A program made the position numbers and the translations under genes. The notes beneath the pieces are model-generated. The model saw only the letters and a program-made list of their open reading frames with translations. It did no database searches and was not told the DNA's origin. Shown in pieces: positions 1 to 9,438 of a stretch of DNA of 64,000 nucleotides (positions within the stretch are counted from its first letter, which is position 1; each line of letters begins with the position of its first letter). The DNA comes from Candidatus Calescibacterium sp. GTDB taxonomy: Bacteria; Calescibacteriota; Calescibacteriia; Calescibacteriales; Calescibacteriaceae. The DNA is taken from positions 124,001 to 188,000 of the forward strand of contig JANXBU010000003.1 of assembly GCA_025060505.1 (NCBI GenBank), written 5' to 3'.

Positions 1-11
1 GTTCTTTTGTT

Positions 12-31
12 CATTCGTATCGGTTCGAATG
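12..31. promoter_or_regulatory. Inverted repeat upstream of peroxiredoxin gene
   Basis: CATTCG and CGAATG form a perfect 6-bp inverted repeat around an 8-nt centre, about 120 bp before the peroxiredoxin start. It could be an operator for a redox regulator or the end of a terminator from the preceding gene, which lies outside the window. There is no T-tract, so a terminator is less likely. Position and symmetry are the only evidence. Confidence 0.25.
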
Positions 32-150
32 TATATATGCACTATTTTAAAAGATATTTTTATTTGAAAAAAATTTCTGTTATTTGTGAATTGAAAAACA
101 TAAAATCTAAGATACATATGATAAAATAAAACAAAGGAGGTAAAAAAGTC

Positions 151-759
151 ATGGCTGAGGTAAAGGAAGTAAAAATAGGACAGAAGGTTCCAGACTTTAA
201 GATGACTTATTATGATCCAACAACAAAGGGTTTTGGTAGTATAAATCTTTATGATCTTCTTCAGCAAGGAAAATGGGTAGTTTTTTTCTTCTATCCTGCT
301 GATTATACTTTTGTGTGCCCAACCGAACTCGCCGATGTTGGAGATAAGTACGACATTCTCAAAAAAATGAATGTGGAAGTTATATCTGTGAGTACAGACA
401 CCCATTATGTTCATTTGGCTTGGACGAAAGATGAGCCACTTTTGAAAAACTTTAAGTGGAAGATGGCTGCCGATCCAACTGGCTTTATATCAAGAACCTT
501 TGGAGTGTATGATGAAGCAACTGGTTTGGCTCTTCGTGGATCATTCATAATAAATCCAGATGGTATATTGGTAAGCTCTGAAATAAATCACTACGCTGTT
601 GGGAGAGACTCAGATGAGCTCGTAAGAAAAATAGAGGCATTCCAGTATGTGAGAGAACATCCGGATGAAGCCTGCCCTGCAAAATGGGAGAAGGGTAAGA
701 AAACACTCAAGCCCGGTCCTGATATAGTTGGAAGAGTTGGGGAAGTTCTTGCAAAATGA
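151..759 (+). CDS. 2-Cys peroxiredoxin (AhpC/Prx1 type)
   Basis: Thiol peroxidase of 202 residues that reduces hydrogen and alkyl peroxides in the cytoplasm. The peroxidatic cysteine lies in PADYTFVCPTEL (about residue 56). A second, resolving cysteine lies in EACPAKW near residue 175, so this is a typical 2-Cys enzyme. The length fits the AhpC/Prx1 family. The ATG is set by a strong AAAGGAGGT site ending 9 nt upstream. The gene stands alone and is followed by an intrinsic terminator, so it is probably monocistronic and well expressed. A partner reductase (AhpF or a thioredoxin system) is not encoded nearby. Family identity is certain; the physiological electron donor cannot be inferred. Confidence 0.95.
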   Translation: MAEVKEVKIGQKVPDFKMTYYDPTTKGFGSINLYDLLQQGKWVVFFFYPADYTFVCPTELADVGDKYDILKKMNVEVISVSTDTHYVHLAWTKDEPLLKNFKWKMAADPTGFISRTFGVYDEATGLALRGSFIINPDGILVSSEINHYAVGRDSDELVRKIEAFQYVREHPDEACPAKWEKGKKTLKPGPDIVGRVGEVLAK

Positions 760-834
760 TAAACTTTTGCGTAAACGATATAAACTAAAAAGATTATTTA
801 TTAACAACCCTCAATCCCCTTCTTACACCCCCTG

Positions 835-861
835 GGGAGGGGCCTCGTCCCCTCCCTTTTT
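835..861 (+). terminator. Rho-independent terminator after peroxiredoxin
   Basis: GGGAGGGG and CCCCTCCC form a perfect 8-bp stem with a 6-nt loop (CCTCGT), followed directly by TTTTT. It is one of the few very GC-rich spots in an AT-rich window and the clearest intrinsic terminator seen here. It lies 75 bp after the peroxiredoxin stop codon. Confidence 0.88.
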
Positions 862-892
862 CAACTTAAAACAACATAACCAAACAACTTAC

Positions 893-898
893 TAAAAT
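893..898 (+). promoter_or_regulatory. -10 box, leaderless promoter of the NurA-like gene
   Basis: TAAAAT lies 8 nt before the GTG start at 907. Transcription should start at or within a few bases of the GTG. There is no Shine-Dalgarno sequence, and no convincing -35 box was identified. Confidence 0.6.
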
Positions 899-906
899 AA
901 AACAGA

Positions 907-1857
907 GTGGAGATAAACCTGATTGAGAACAAGAGTAAGTTCAAAGAAGAGGAATACGAATACGATGAGAAAAATTTTGATTTACCTTTTTATACACTTC
1001 AGAAGATAGATGGCGTAGTACAAAAAAAATTCAATTACAATTTCATATTTGTAGATGGTGTTCTTGAAGAAATTCCGGCGAGATTATACTTCAAAGACGA
1101 AGGTGGAGAGTTTATTGCTCAGATTTTTGTCGCTAATGTTGGAGCTGGATTTGAGAGTGGAAGGATAGCAAAATATAAAAACCAGATCATTGTAACATTA
1201 CCACAAAATTTGTCACAAAACAGTGATGTCTTGAAATTAATACAAGAAGAGTTGAAGAAATTTGTTCACAATTTTAATAGTGAAACATTTGAGCCGTATA
1301 TTCTGCCGACTCCGGAAGATCCGAGAACAAAAAGAAGTTTGATTCTTGAATATTTGAGAAAAGAGGAGTTTGTATTAGCAAAGGAATTTGTTAAAAATTC
1401 AGTTGATTCATTGGTTATATTTGACGGAAATCTTTCACAAGACGTTTTTGAGATTTTGCAAGATGTTGATATAAAAAGTCCCATAGTGGGAATAGTTAAA
1501 AATTTTTCTTGGCCAAAGGATTTTATATCTCAGTTCAATTTGGATGGATCGAAGACAGGTATTATATATACAAATCTTCGTAGCAGACACAGATACTCTT
1601 TCTTTCTGCAACTTAAGTCAAACATGAAGGACTCTTTGGTTCGTGTAGATTTTCTATATCCGTCTTCTGATCTGAGTGAGATTTCAGGTTTTGCAGATTA
1701 CATCTCTGAAAGGATTTTGGGATGGGCTCAAAGCATAGGAGGCAGAGCGCCGAAGAATATAACACCAATAAAAGTTCTTGAAAATCGCCTTAGATCTCTC
1801 GTGGGAGATTTAAAGCTTTACATCAGAGTTCTGAGAAAATGCTTTGGTATCAAGTAG
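907..1857 (+). CDS. Hypothetical protein, possibly NurA-like nuclease fold
   Basis: A 316-residue soluble protein with no signal peptide or membrane segment. Three stretches recall the NurA 5'-3' nuclease domain: a VDG element near residue 50 (NurA has a catalytic VDGS), PIVGIVKNFSWP near residue 200, and RVDFLYP followed by a GGRAPKNITPIKVLE stretch near the C-terminus. NurA normally works with the HerA translocase in DNA end resection, and no herA lies nearby. The resemblance is by eye and weak, so the function should be treated as unknown. The GTG start is chosen because a TAAAAT box ends 8 nt before it. The gene converges on asnB with only 5 bp between the two stop codons. Confidence 0.5.
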   Translation: MEINLIENKSKFKEEEYEYDEKNFDLPFYTLQKIDGVVQKKFNYNFIFVDGVLEEIPARLYFKDEGGEFIAQIFVANVGAGFESGRIAKYKNQIIVTLPQNLSQNSDVLKLIQEELKKFVHNFNSETFEPYILPTPEDPRTKRSLILEYLRKEEFVLAKEFVKNSVDSLVIFDGNLSQDVFEILQDVDIKSPIVGIVKNFSWPKDFISQFNLDGSKTGIIYTNLRSRHRYSFFLQLKSNMKDSLVRVDFLYPSSDLSEISGFADYISERILGWAQSIGGRAPKNITPIKVLENRLRSLVGDLKLYIRVLRKCFGIK

Positions 1858-1862
1858 CTCAC

Positions 1863-3701
1863 TCATTCACATTTGTAATTTTCTTTCCACAAAAGAAATA
1901 CAAAGACGCTCCATATCTTTTTTCTGTTATCTTTTTTCATCAAGATATGTTCTTTTAATATTTCCTTTAACATTTCTGTGTTCAGAATGTTATTTGGACC
2001 AGAAAAGTAATGATATATTGTTTCTTTTAATTCTCTGTTTATCCATTTTGCCACGGGTATGCCGAAACCTTTTTTGGGTCTGTTTATTATCTCCCTCGGA
2101 AAATTTTTCACAGTCATAAGTTTTCTCAGTACATATTTTGTTTTGAATCCTTTTACTTTTAGTTCTTCCGGTAAGCTGTATCCGAAGTCTATTATTTCTG
2201 GGTCCAGAAACGGAGCTCTAACTTCAAGAGAATTTGCCATACTAGCTCTATCTAATTTCACAAGTACGTTTTCGGAAAGATAGGTTTTGAAATCTAGAAC
2301 AAAAAAATTATTTATATCTTCCTCAGGTATAATCTCCTTTATAAAATCGCTCAGGGAGATTTCTGATTCTTTGTATGGAACAATTAAACGTTTCTTTTCT
2401 TCTTCGGAAAATGATCCCATCCAGGCTATGTGTCTTTCCCATCCCTTCAATTCTTCTCCTTCAAGAAACTTTTTTATTTTGAAATCAAGACTGAAATTTG
2501 AATGAGATACCGGAATTTTAGATGCTAATTTGTGGATTTTACTCCTTATGGTTTTTGGTATCATCTGGTATATATTCATGATTTTGTGAGAGAAGTATGT
2601 AGGATAACCACCGAATATTTCGTCTCCGCCGTCCCCTCCGAGTACTACTTTTAAATGTTTTCTTGCAATTTTTGAAACAAGATATGTTGGGATAAAAGAT
2701 GCATCTCCTATTGGTTCATCTATGAATTTTGATACATCTGGGAAGATCTCAAGCATCTTTTTTTCATCAAAGTTTTCTTCTATGTGCTCTGTTCCTAAGA
2801 AATCAGAAACTTTCTTTGCGAACTTTGATTCATCAAATGAAGGGTCGGTAAAAGATATGTTGAATGTTTTTATTTTACCTTGATTTTTTGAAGCATAGTA
2901 TGTAACTAATGAAGAATCAATTCCGCCAGAAAGAAATACTCCAACTGGAACATCGCTTCTCAATCTTATCTTTACAGATTTATCAAGTAGTTTATCAAGT
3001 CTTTCAAGAACCTCGCTTTTAGGTATGAATATTTTTTTCATTGAGAAGTATTTTTTTATCTTGTACTGACCTTTGCTGTAAATCAAGGTATGGCCGGGTT
3101 TTAACTTATGGATACCATCTATTATTGAGAACGGTGATGGAACATAGTCAAACGTGAGATACAAGTTCAGAGCTTTCAGGTTTATTTTTCTTTTTACTTT
3201 TGGATTTTTTAGTATTGATTTGAGTTCAGAGGAGAAGATAAAAAAATCCGGAAAATCTCCAAAGTAAAGCGGTTTTTCCCCGGCTCTATCTCTTGTGAGA
3301 ACAAGCATATTGCGGTTTTGGTCATAAAGAGCTATTGCAAACATTCCGTTTAGATATTCAGGAAAATATTCTCCTTTTTCTTCATAAAGGTGAACTATGA
3401 CTTCCGTATCACTTCTAGTTCTGAATTTGTGTCCCTTTTTTTCTAAAAGTTCCCTTAGTTCAATATAGTTGTATATTTCTCCGTTGAATACTACCACAAT
3501 GCTTTCGTCTTCGTTTTTAATAGGTTGCTTCCCACCCTGAATGTCTATTATAGATAGTCTGCGTGAAGCTAATCCTATGTTGTTGTTTATATAAAATCCT
3601 TCATCATCTGGACCTCTGTGGTATAGAGCATCATTCATTACTTTGAGAATTTCTGGATCAACGCGAGTTTTTTTCTCAATTATGCCGCATATTCCGCACA
3701 T
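1863..3701 (-). CDS. asnB: Asparagine synthetase, glutamine-hydrolysing
   Basis: 612 residues, full length for AsnB. The N-terminal Ntn glutaminase domain begins MCGICGII, so Cys2 becomes the catalytic nucleophile after Met removal. The C-terminal synthetase domain has the ATP-pyrophosphatase P-loop FLSGGIDSS near residue 260 and a GGDGGDEIFGGY stretch. It would convert aspartate plus glutamine and ATP to asparagine and glutamate. It sits 8 bp downstream of a GT2 glycosyltransferase in the same direction. AsnB-like amidotransferases next to glycosyltransferases are often involved in surface polysaccharide modification, so an envelope role is a real alternative to plain asparagine synthesis. 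Confidence 0.92.
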   Translation of the reverse strand: MCGICGIIEKKTRVDPEILKVMNDALYHRGPDDEGFYINNNIGLASRRLSIIDIQGGKQPIKNEDESIVVVFNGEIYNYIELRELLEKKGHKFRTRSDTEVIVHLYEEKGEYFPEYLNGMFAIALYDQNRNMLVLTRDRAGEKPLYFGDFPDFFIFSSELKSILKNPKVKRKINLKALNLYLTFDYVPSPFSIIDGIHKLKPGHTLIYSKGQYKIKKYFSMKKIFIPKSEVLERLDKLLDKSVKIRLRSDVPVGVFLSGGIDSSLVTYYASKNQGKIKTFNISFTDPSFDESKFAKKVSDFLGTEHIEENFDEKKMLEIFPDVSKFIDEPIGDASFIPTYLVSKIARKHLKVVLGGDGGDEIFGGYPTYFSHKIMNIYQMIPKTIRSKIHKLASKIPVSHSNFSLDFKIKKFLEGEELKGWERHIAWMGSFSEEEKKRLIVPYKESEISLSDFIKEIIPEEDINNFFVLDFKTYLSENVLVKLDRASMANSLEVRAPFLDPEIIDFGYSLPEELKVKGFKTKYVLRKLMTVKNFPREIINRPKKGFGIPVAKWINRELKETIYHYFSGPNNILNTEMLKEILKEHILMKKDNRKKIWSVFVFLLWKENYKCE

Positions 3702-3709
3702 TATTAATT

Positions 3710-4810
3710 CTATTCTCCTCCGTATTTTTCTTTTATGTTGTATGGAAGTTTGTTCTGGGATTCAAAATAGTTTCTTACGAGAACTTCCATAATTAGCCCC
3801 ATTAAGATGAATTGAACTCCCATCGGAAGAAACGTAAAAGCTATGAGAATTTTTGGATTTCTGTGAACAAACACATCAAGAAAAACTTTGTCGTACAGAG
3901 TCCAGAAAGTAAATACTACACCGAGAAACAGCAGTATTAATCCTATTCCTCCGAAGAAATATATGGGTTTAAGAAAATAGCTCCCCATAAATTTTACAGT
4001 AAAGAGATCTAGAATCACTTTGAACGTTCTTTTTAATCCATATTTGCTCTTTCCGTGTTTTCTTTTGTGGTGCTTTACTGGGAGTTCTGATATTTTCGCT
4101 CCTTCAAAGTAGCAGAGAGCAGGAAGGAATCTATGCATCTCTCCATATAATCTTATTTTTTTGATGATCTCAGCTCTGTAAGCTTTTAAAGTGCAACCGT
4201 AATCTCTGAGCTTTACCCCAGTTATCAGCGATATAAGAAAGTTAGCTATTGTAGACGGTATAATTTTAGTGATCAGAGGATCGCGTCTATTTTTTCTCCA
4301 ACCACTTACCACATCGTATCCTTTTCTCATCTCTTCAAGCAGATTTTCTATATCGTCCGGATCATTTTGTAGATCTGCATCTAAGGTTATTATTATTTGA
4401 CCTTTCGCTTCTTGAAAACCAGCGTACATTGCAAGTGTCTGACCGTAATTTCTGGAAAATTTTATTCCTTTGACCTTAGGATCATTTTTAGCTATACTCT
4501 TTATTATTTCCCAAGATTTATCGGTGCTTCCATCATCAACAAGTATTATTTCATAGTCATATTTGCTTAGTGAGTTTTTAAGCTTTGAATAAAGTTCTTC
4601 AATGTTTTCTTCTTCGTTGTATATGGGTATGACTACTGAGATTTTCTCATCAGAAGAGTTTTTAACATCTTTATTTTCTATTTCCTCTGACTCCATTAGT
4701 TTTAAATTATTAGCAATTTGTTTCTCTTTTGTTTTGTTTCTTGTTTTTATTTTATTTTCTCTTTGTTTTGACGAAAATTTTGTATTGCTGTAATCTTTTT
4801 GGTTTTCCAT
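3710..4810 (-). CDS. GT2 glycosyltransferase, dolichol-phosphate-mannosyltransferase/GtrB type
   Basis: Family 2 transferase of about 366 residues. The GT-A domain shows VVIPIYNEEENIEELY, the DDGSTD nucleotide-binding element and DADLQNDPDD with the metal-binding aspartates. Two hydrophobic helices near the C-terminus match the GtrB/DPM membrane anchor. It probably moves a sugar from a nucleotide donor to polyprenyl phosphate at the inner membrane. The first 45 residues or so are a Lys/Asn/Glu-rich, likely disordered extension absent from most relatives. An in-frame TTG five codons upstream (4825) is the alternative start. ATG is preferred because a TATATT box lies at 4825-4830. It is co-directional with asnB and divergent from hemW. 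Confidence 0.85.
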   Translation of the reverse strand: MENQKDYSNTKFSSKQRENKIKTRNKTKEKQIANNLKLMESEEIENKDVKNSSDEKISVVIPIYNEEENIEELYSKLKNSLSKYDYEIILVDDGSTDKSWEIIKSIAKNDPKVKGIKFSRNYGQTLAMYAGFQEAKGQIIITLDADLQNDPDDIENLLEEMRKGYDVVSGWRKNRRDPLITKIIPSTIANFLISLITGVKLRDYGCTLKAYRAEIIKKIRLYGEMHRFLPALCYFEGAKISELPVKHHKRKHGKSKYGLKRTFKVILDLFTVKFMGSYFLKPIYFFGGIGLILLFLGVVFTFWTLYDKVFLDVFVHRNPKILIAFTFLPMGVQFILMGLIMEVLVRNYFESQNKLPYNIKEKYGGE

Positions 4811-4975
4811 GCGGTGATTTTCCAAATATAAACTCTAAAGTTACAAGATTTCTGTGATATAGATTATTTATAATAATTTTTATCTCTCGATTGTTTGTAA
4901 TTGTCTTATCTGAGTGTTGATTTTTAAACTTTTGAAAAAAAACTAATAAATGATTATCTGTTTGTTTGTCTGCTG

Positions 4976-6133
4976 ATGTTGAAGGGCTTATATGTTCATG
5001 TTCCTTTTTGTTTCAGAAAATGCTATTACTGTGATTTTGTATCAGGTATAAGTCCAAAATCTGATTACGTTCAGGAATATTTTGAAGCTCTGAACAATGA
5101 GCTGAAAATTTACTCATATTTATATGATTTTTCCACAATAAAAACTCTGTATTTTGGTGGTGGAACCCCAAGTCTTTTTCCAAAAGAGATTGCAAAGATC
5201 TCAGAATTTATTTCAAGATTCAGTAGTATAGAAGAGATTACAGTTGAAGCAAATCCATATTATAACTTCTCACCTTATGACTTTGAATTTGCAACAAGAA
5301 TATCATTTGGTGTTCAAACATTTTCGGAGAAGTATTTGAAAATTCTTGGAAGAGACCATAGCTCCAAAGATTCTGTAAGATCCATACAGAAAGCAACAGA
5401 TTTTTTCTCTGTTAATGCTGATCTTATTTTTGGAATGCCTAAACAGAGTCCTGCGGAGTATCTTGAAGACATAAAAAAGCTTCTCTCTCTTGGAGTAGAT
5501 CATATATCCTGTTATCTTCTTGAGATTCATGAAGGAACTCTACTGTGGAAAATGATGAGCAGTGGGCTATCTTTGGACTTACCAGAGAACATAGAAGATT
5601 TCTTTGATGTACAGGAGTATATTGAGGAAGCCGGCTTTGTAAGATACGAGGTCTCAAATTTTGCAAAACCGTCATCTGAATGCAAACATAATCTTTTGTA
5701 CTGGAACAGGGAAGATTTCTTGGGCGTGGGAGTTTCAGCTTGGTCAAAAATAGAAAACGTAAGATTTTGTAACACAAAAAATATCAGAGAATACATAAAT
5801 AATCTGCGAGAAGGAAAACTTCCTATTGAGGTGTTTGATAAAATAGAAGGATTCAGAGTTGTAGAGGAGATTATATTTTTGGGGCTCAGAAAGATTCAGG
5901 ATGGTATAAGCTTGGGAGAACTTTATAAAGAAGGTTTAGATGTATCGGGTTTTCTTGATACTTTGAAATCAATGTACTCAGATTTCCTCATTTTTGATGA
6001 GAACAGAATAAGAATAAACAAGCAGCATATACCAGTTATAGATGAAATAACAGCAAGGCTGATCGTTGTTGCCGAGAGGTTTTATAAGTTTAAAGATGGG
6101 TTAAACAAGATAGAGCTTTCAAGAAATTACTGA
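4976..6133 (+). CDS. hemW: HemW-like radical SAM protein (heme chaperone family)
   Basis: 385 residues. The radical-SAM cluster motif CFRKCYYC (CxxxCxxC) lies at residues 12-19, followed by the SAM-binding LYFGGGTPSLF. The HemN-type C-terminal region (HNLLYWNREDFLGVGVSAWS) is present, and the length fits HemW rather than the longer true HemN. HemW proteins bind heme and are thought to insert it into respiratory proteins; many were misannotated as oxygen-independent coproporphyrinogen oxidase. The gene is divergent from the glycosyltransferase and ends 30 bp before the convergent ilvC. Confidence 0.82.
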   Translation: MLKGLYVHVPFCFRKCYYCDFVSGISPKSDYVQEYFEALNNELKIYSYLYDFSTIKTLYFGGGTPSLFPKEIAKISEFISRFSSIEEITVEANPYYNFSPYDFEFATRISFGVQTFSEKYLKILGRDHSSKDSVRSIQKATDFFSVNADLIFGMPKQSPAEYLEDIKKLLSLGVDHISCYLLEIHEGTLLWKMMSSGLSLDLPENIEDFFDVQEYIEEAGFVRYEVSNFAKPSSECKHNLLYWNREDFLGVGVSAWSKIENVRFCNTKNIREYINNLREGKLPIEVFDKIEGFRVVEEIIFLGLRKIQDGISLGELYKEGLDVSGFLDTLKSMYSDFLIFDENRIRINKQHIPVIDEITARLIVVAERFYKFKDGLNKIELSRNY

Positions 6134-6163
6134 CTTTTGTAGATTCTTTTTCCTTATTCATGT

Positions 6164-7165
6164 TTAATCTTTTTTGAGCCAAGGCATCATTTTTCTTAGT
6201 TTTTCACCAACTTCTTCTGCTTTTGTGTTATCCCATTCTCTCAGTAGTGAGTAGAAAACGGGTCTTCCAGCTGAGTTTTCAAGTATCCACTCTTTTGCGA
6301 ATTTTCCAGATTTTATCTCTTCAAGTATCTCTTTCATTCTCTTTTTAGTGTTTTCGTCAATTACTCTTGGACCGCGTGTTAGATCTCCATATTTTGCGGT
6401 GTTTGAGATGAACTTTCTCATCATCTTGAAACCACCTTCGTATATGAGGTCAACTATGAGTTTCATCTCGTGTATGCACTCAAAGTATGCAAGCTCTGGA
6501 GGATAGCCAGCCTCGACGAGTGTTTCAAATCCAGCTCTCATAAGAGATGTCAGCCCTCCGCACAAAACAGATTGTTCTCCAAAAAGGTCTGTTTCTGTTT
6601 CATCTTTGAATGTTGTTTCTATAACTCCTGCTCTTGTTGCTCCAATACCTTTTGCGTAAGCTAAGGCTACATCTTTTGTATCTTTTGAGTAGTCTTGATA
6701 CAAAGCGAGTAGAGCAGGAACACCTCTTCCCTTTGTAAATTCATCTCTGACGAGTTTCCCTGGTCCTTTTGGTGCAACCATAAATACATTTACGTAATCT
6801 GGAGGAACAATCTGCTTGAAATGTATATTGAAGCCGTGAGCAAAAGCAAGATATTTACCTTTTGTAAGATGTTTACTTATCTTTTCTTTGTATATAGCTG
6901 GTTGTTCTTCGTCTGGAATAAGTATCATAATTATATCTGCCCACTGTGCTAAATCGTCTACTTCCATGGGTTCTATCCCTAACTTTTTGACAATGTCCCA
7001 AGATTGACTTGATTTTCTCAATCCAACAGAAACTTTTATTCCAGAATCTTTCAAGTTCAGAGCATGTGCATGACCCTGACTTCCAAAACCAACAATTCCT
7101 ACTTTTTTATCTTTTATCCAAGAAAGATCTGCATCTTTTTCATAGTATATTTTGACCTCATTCAT
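6164..7165 (-). CDS. ilvC: Ketol-acid reductoisomerase, class I
   Basis: Second step of valine, leucine and isoleucine synthesis: isomerises and reduces acetolactate or acetohydroxybutyrate. 333 residues, normal for class I. The Rossmann motif [17 protein letters not shown] lies near residue 25. The following GLRKSSQSW loop has the Arg/Ser residues expected for NADPH use. The C-terminal knotted domain holds the Mg-binding acidic residues ([16 protein letters not shown]). ATG at 7165 is chosen over an in-frame TTG at 7174 because an AGGAGG site fits the ATG. No other ilv or leu gene is adjacent. Confidence 0.96.
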   Translation of the reverse strand: MNEVKIYYEKDADLSWIKDKKVGIVGFGSQGHAHALNLKDSGIKVSVGLRKSSQSWDIVKKLGIEPMEVDDLAQWADIIMILIPDEEQPAIYKEKISKHLTKGKYLAFAHGFNIHFKQIVPPDYVNVFMVAPKGPGKLVRDEFTKGRGVPALLALYQDYSKDTKDVALAYAKGIGATRAGVIETTFKDETETDLFGEQSVLCGGLTSLMRAGFETLVEAGYPPELAYFECIHEMKLIVDLIYEGGFKMMRKFISNTAKYGDLTRGPRVIDENTKKRMKEILEEIKSGKFAKEWILENSAGRPVFYSLLREWDNTKAEEVGEKLRKMMPWLKKD

Positions 7166-7173
7166 TCTGTTCA

Positions 7174-7182
7174 ACCTCCTTT
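7174..7182 (-). promoter_or_regulatory. Shine-Dalgarno site deciding the ilvC start
   Basis: AAAGGAGGT on the minus strand ends 8-9 nt before ATG 7165. The TTG start at 7174 would overlap this site and is rejected. A TATAAAAT box lies about 20 bp further upstream, giving a short leadered mRNA, unlike most units in this window. Confidence 0.75.
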
Positions 7183-7395
7183 TGTCTGTATTTTATAACC
7201 ATATATGATCATTTGTATTTTTTCTGTTTTACTAAGTGCAAGGATCTTCACTTACATAGTTTTTGCTTAATTTGGATTGTCTGTATTTTTTATATTTTCG
7301 TATTCGGATATCAAATCAAGCATACTGGATGCTTCTTTAACAGATATAAACGGTGTGTGAAATATTAATTTTTTATTTTCTTGTAATTTATTAGA

Positions 7396-8088
7396 TCAGA
7401 CAAGCTTATCCTTTATTGCATATATTTGTTCATCGGCTTTTACAACAGACCTAAGTTCTGTTATTATTTTCTGTAAAACAGAGCTGTGTATTGCGACGAA
7501 AAGATCTTCAACCAAATAAGGGGTTCTTATTCTACTTGGGGTACATCCAAGTCCTATAACAACTGCTCTAAGATTGTATGCGTCAGCTAAAATTGCACAT
7601 GTTGGTCTTGTTCTGATCTTATAATTTACTCCCGCTCTCTCAGATGCTGTTGCAACCAACATAGCTTGTTCGGCATTGCAGAAGAATGTTAGAATATCTA
7701 TGTTACTTTCATTTTCTTTGAGCTGGTCAACAGGAATATATCTTATGATTTTGCTTTTTGGAAGTCTAGGAATTTTGCTTAACTCATCAATTGTAATCTG
7801 GTTTATTGATATCAGAAGTTTTATATCATAGTTATCTTTAACTTGATCAGAATCACTATCCATGCGTTATTTTATCTATGCTGCAGTTGTGATCCTGGTA
7901 CACTGTATGGAAGGCACAATCTATTTATAGTTTCCAGAAGGAACAGCTTGCTGGTGCATGACCTGCGAAAGCTTTTTCAACAGAGGGTTCTTCTTCAAGT
8001 CTCATAGCAACTGGAGTTTGCCTAAGCTTTAAAAGTTTTTTATCTCTGATATATCTTTAAGTTCAACTATGGTTGTTTTATTTTTAAG
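7396..8088 (-). pseudogene. Broken DUF169 family gene
   Basis: The C-terminal part (7396-7863) is still open for 155 codons. It matches the second half of DUF169 proteins: a DILTFFCNAEQAMLVA segment, RPTCAILADA and a conserved GCTPSRIRTPYL stretch. The missing first half lies directly upstream in other frames. From about 8080 it reads TIVELKDISEIKNF, then shifts frame to KLLKLRQTPVAMRLEEEP and SCSFWKL, hits TAA near 7939, continues with a YQDHNCSI element, and reaches TAG at about 7863 where the frame changes again. These are DUF169 landmarks in the correct order, so this is one gene broken by two frameshifts and a nonsense codon. The remaining ORF could still be translated from ATG 7863. DUF169 has no firmly assigned function. 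Confidence 0.72.
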
Positions 8089-8194
8089 AATATTTTATTA
8101 ATTAATAAAAATTTTTATATGAAATTTATACAAAAGAAAATTATTACTATTTGTTTGAAAATTCTGAATAATTTTGAAATCAATTTATTAATAA

Positions 8195-9385
8195 ATGAAT
8201 TTTGTTGTATTTCTCGTTATTCTTGTGCTATTTTTTCATCCAAGTTGTTCAGATAGTAGCAGAGTTGAAAATGATAAAAAAGATATACAGATTGAGATAA
8301 AGGATTATATTCAGCTCGTTCCATCAGATTATATACCTTTAGATGTAAATAATTCGAATAATAATCTTGATGTTATAGAATATAAGGGGAGATTTTATCT
8401 TGCTTTTCGTACAGCTCCTTCTCATTTTGCCTCAGATAAAACCGAGTTGTATGTTGTCAGCAGAGAAAAGAATGAAAACATCAGAGAAGAATGGGTTTTT
8501 GAAAAAAGGATAACTATGGGAACTGATTTAAGGGAGCCAAGGTTTTTTGTTATAGGAGATAGACTTTTTCTTCTCTTTGCTCAACTTGGGAATGATCCCA
8601 CAAGATTTGAACCAAGCGGAACATATTATATATACAAAGATAACAACGCCTGGTCTGAACCTGAAAGATCTACACTTCCAGTGGATTTTATACCATGGAG
8701 AGTTAGATTTACTGATTACAGATCTGATTCTTTTGTTTTGCTTTCAGGGTATTCGGGAGGAGAAAACATATATGACATAGACCATAGTGCAGGTGTAGAT
8801 CTTATGTTTTTGAAAACCTACGATGGTATAAACTGGGAGAAATTATTTTCTCTAAGAAGTGGATGCTCAGAAACTGATTTTGCAAAAATATCTGATAACG
8901 GTTTTGTTTTTGTTTGTAGAAATGAACTCGGAGATCAAGATGGATTTGGTTCAAAGATATGTCTTGTTGAGGATTGGAAAATAAAAAGGTGTGAGATCGA
9001 TAAAAGAAAATATGATTCTCCTTTACTTTTTACTTTTAAAGATAGAGTTTATCTCGTAGGCAGAAGAAATGTTTCTGAAAATGGATATTATGACCTTGCT
9101 GAGGGAAATTCACATCAGGAGAGATTTTTGAAGAATCAACTTGATTACTGGCAGAAGCCAAAAAGATGCTCTTTTTGGGAGGTAAACAAAGATTCACTAA
9201 CTGTACAGTTCATAAAAGATCTACCATCAAATGGCGATACCTGTTTCCCATCTATTCTCTGGATAAAAAACAATCTGATATGGCTTTTTAATTATTCTTC
9301 TGACATAAATGCGGAAGACCTATCTTGGATTCAGGGACAAACTGGTAAAACATATATATACCTTTTCAGCATCTTACTTCAATAA
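8195..9385 (+). CDS. Predicted lipoprotein with beta-propeller-like repeats
   Basis: 396 residues. A hydrophobic signal (residues 2-16) precedes a cysteine in FHPSC, a lipobox-like site that would make it an envelope lipoprotein. The rest is aromatic-rich beta-strand repeats (for example YKGRFYLAFRTAPSHF, GDRLFLLFAQLG, FKDRVYLVGRRNV, KNNLIWLFNY), the rhythm of a five- or six-bladed sialidase/GH43-type propeller. No catalytic residues could be assigned, so it may be a binding protein rather than an enzyme. It stands alone, preceded by a very AT-rich spacer with no Shine-Dalgarno site. Function unknown. Confidence 0.7.
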   Translation: MNFVVFLVILVLFFHPSCSDSSRVENDKKDIQIEIKDYIQLVPSDYIPLDVNNSNNNLDVIEYKGRFYLAFRTAPSHFASDKTELYVVSREKNENIREEWVFEKRITMGTDLREPRFFVIGDRLFLLFAQLGNDPTRFEPSGTYYIYKDNNAWSEPERSTLPVDFIPWRVRFTDYRSDSFVLLSGYSGGENIYDIDHSAGVDLMFLKTYDGINWEKLFSLRSGCSETDFAKISDNGFVFVCRNELGDQDGFGSKICLVEDWKIKRCEIDKRKYDSPLLFTFKDRVYLVGRRNVSENGYYDLAEGNSHQERFLKNQLDYWQKPKRCSFWEVNKDSLTVQFIKDLPSNGDTCFPSILWIKNNLIWLFNYSSDINAEDLSWIQGQTGKTYIYLFSILLQ

Positions 9386-9438
9386 TTCTTTTCCTTGTAT
9401 GTTGTTATTTACTATTTCATGTCTTATCAGATGAAATT

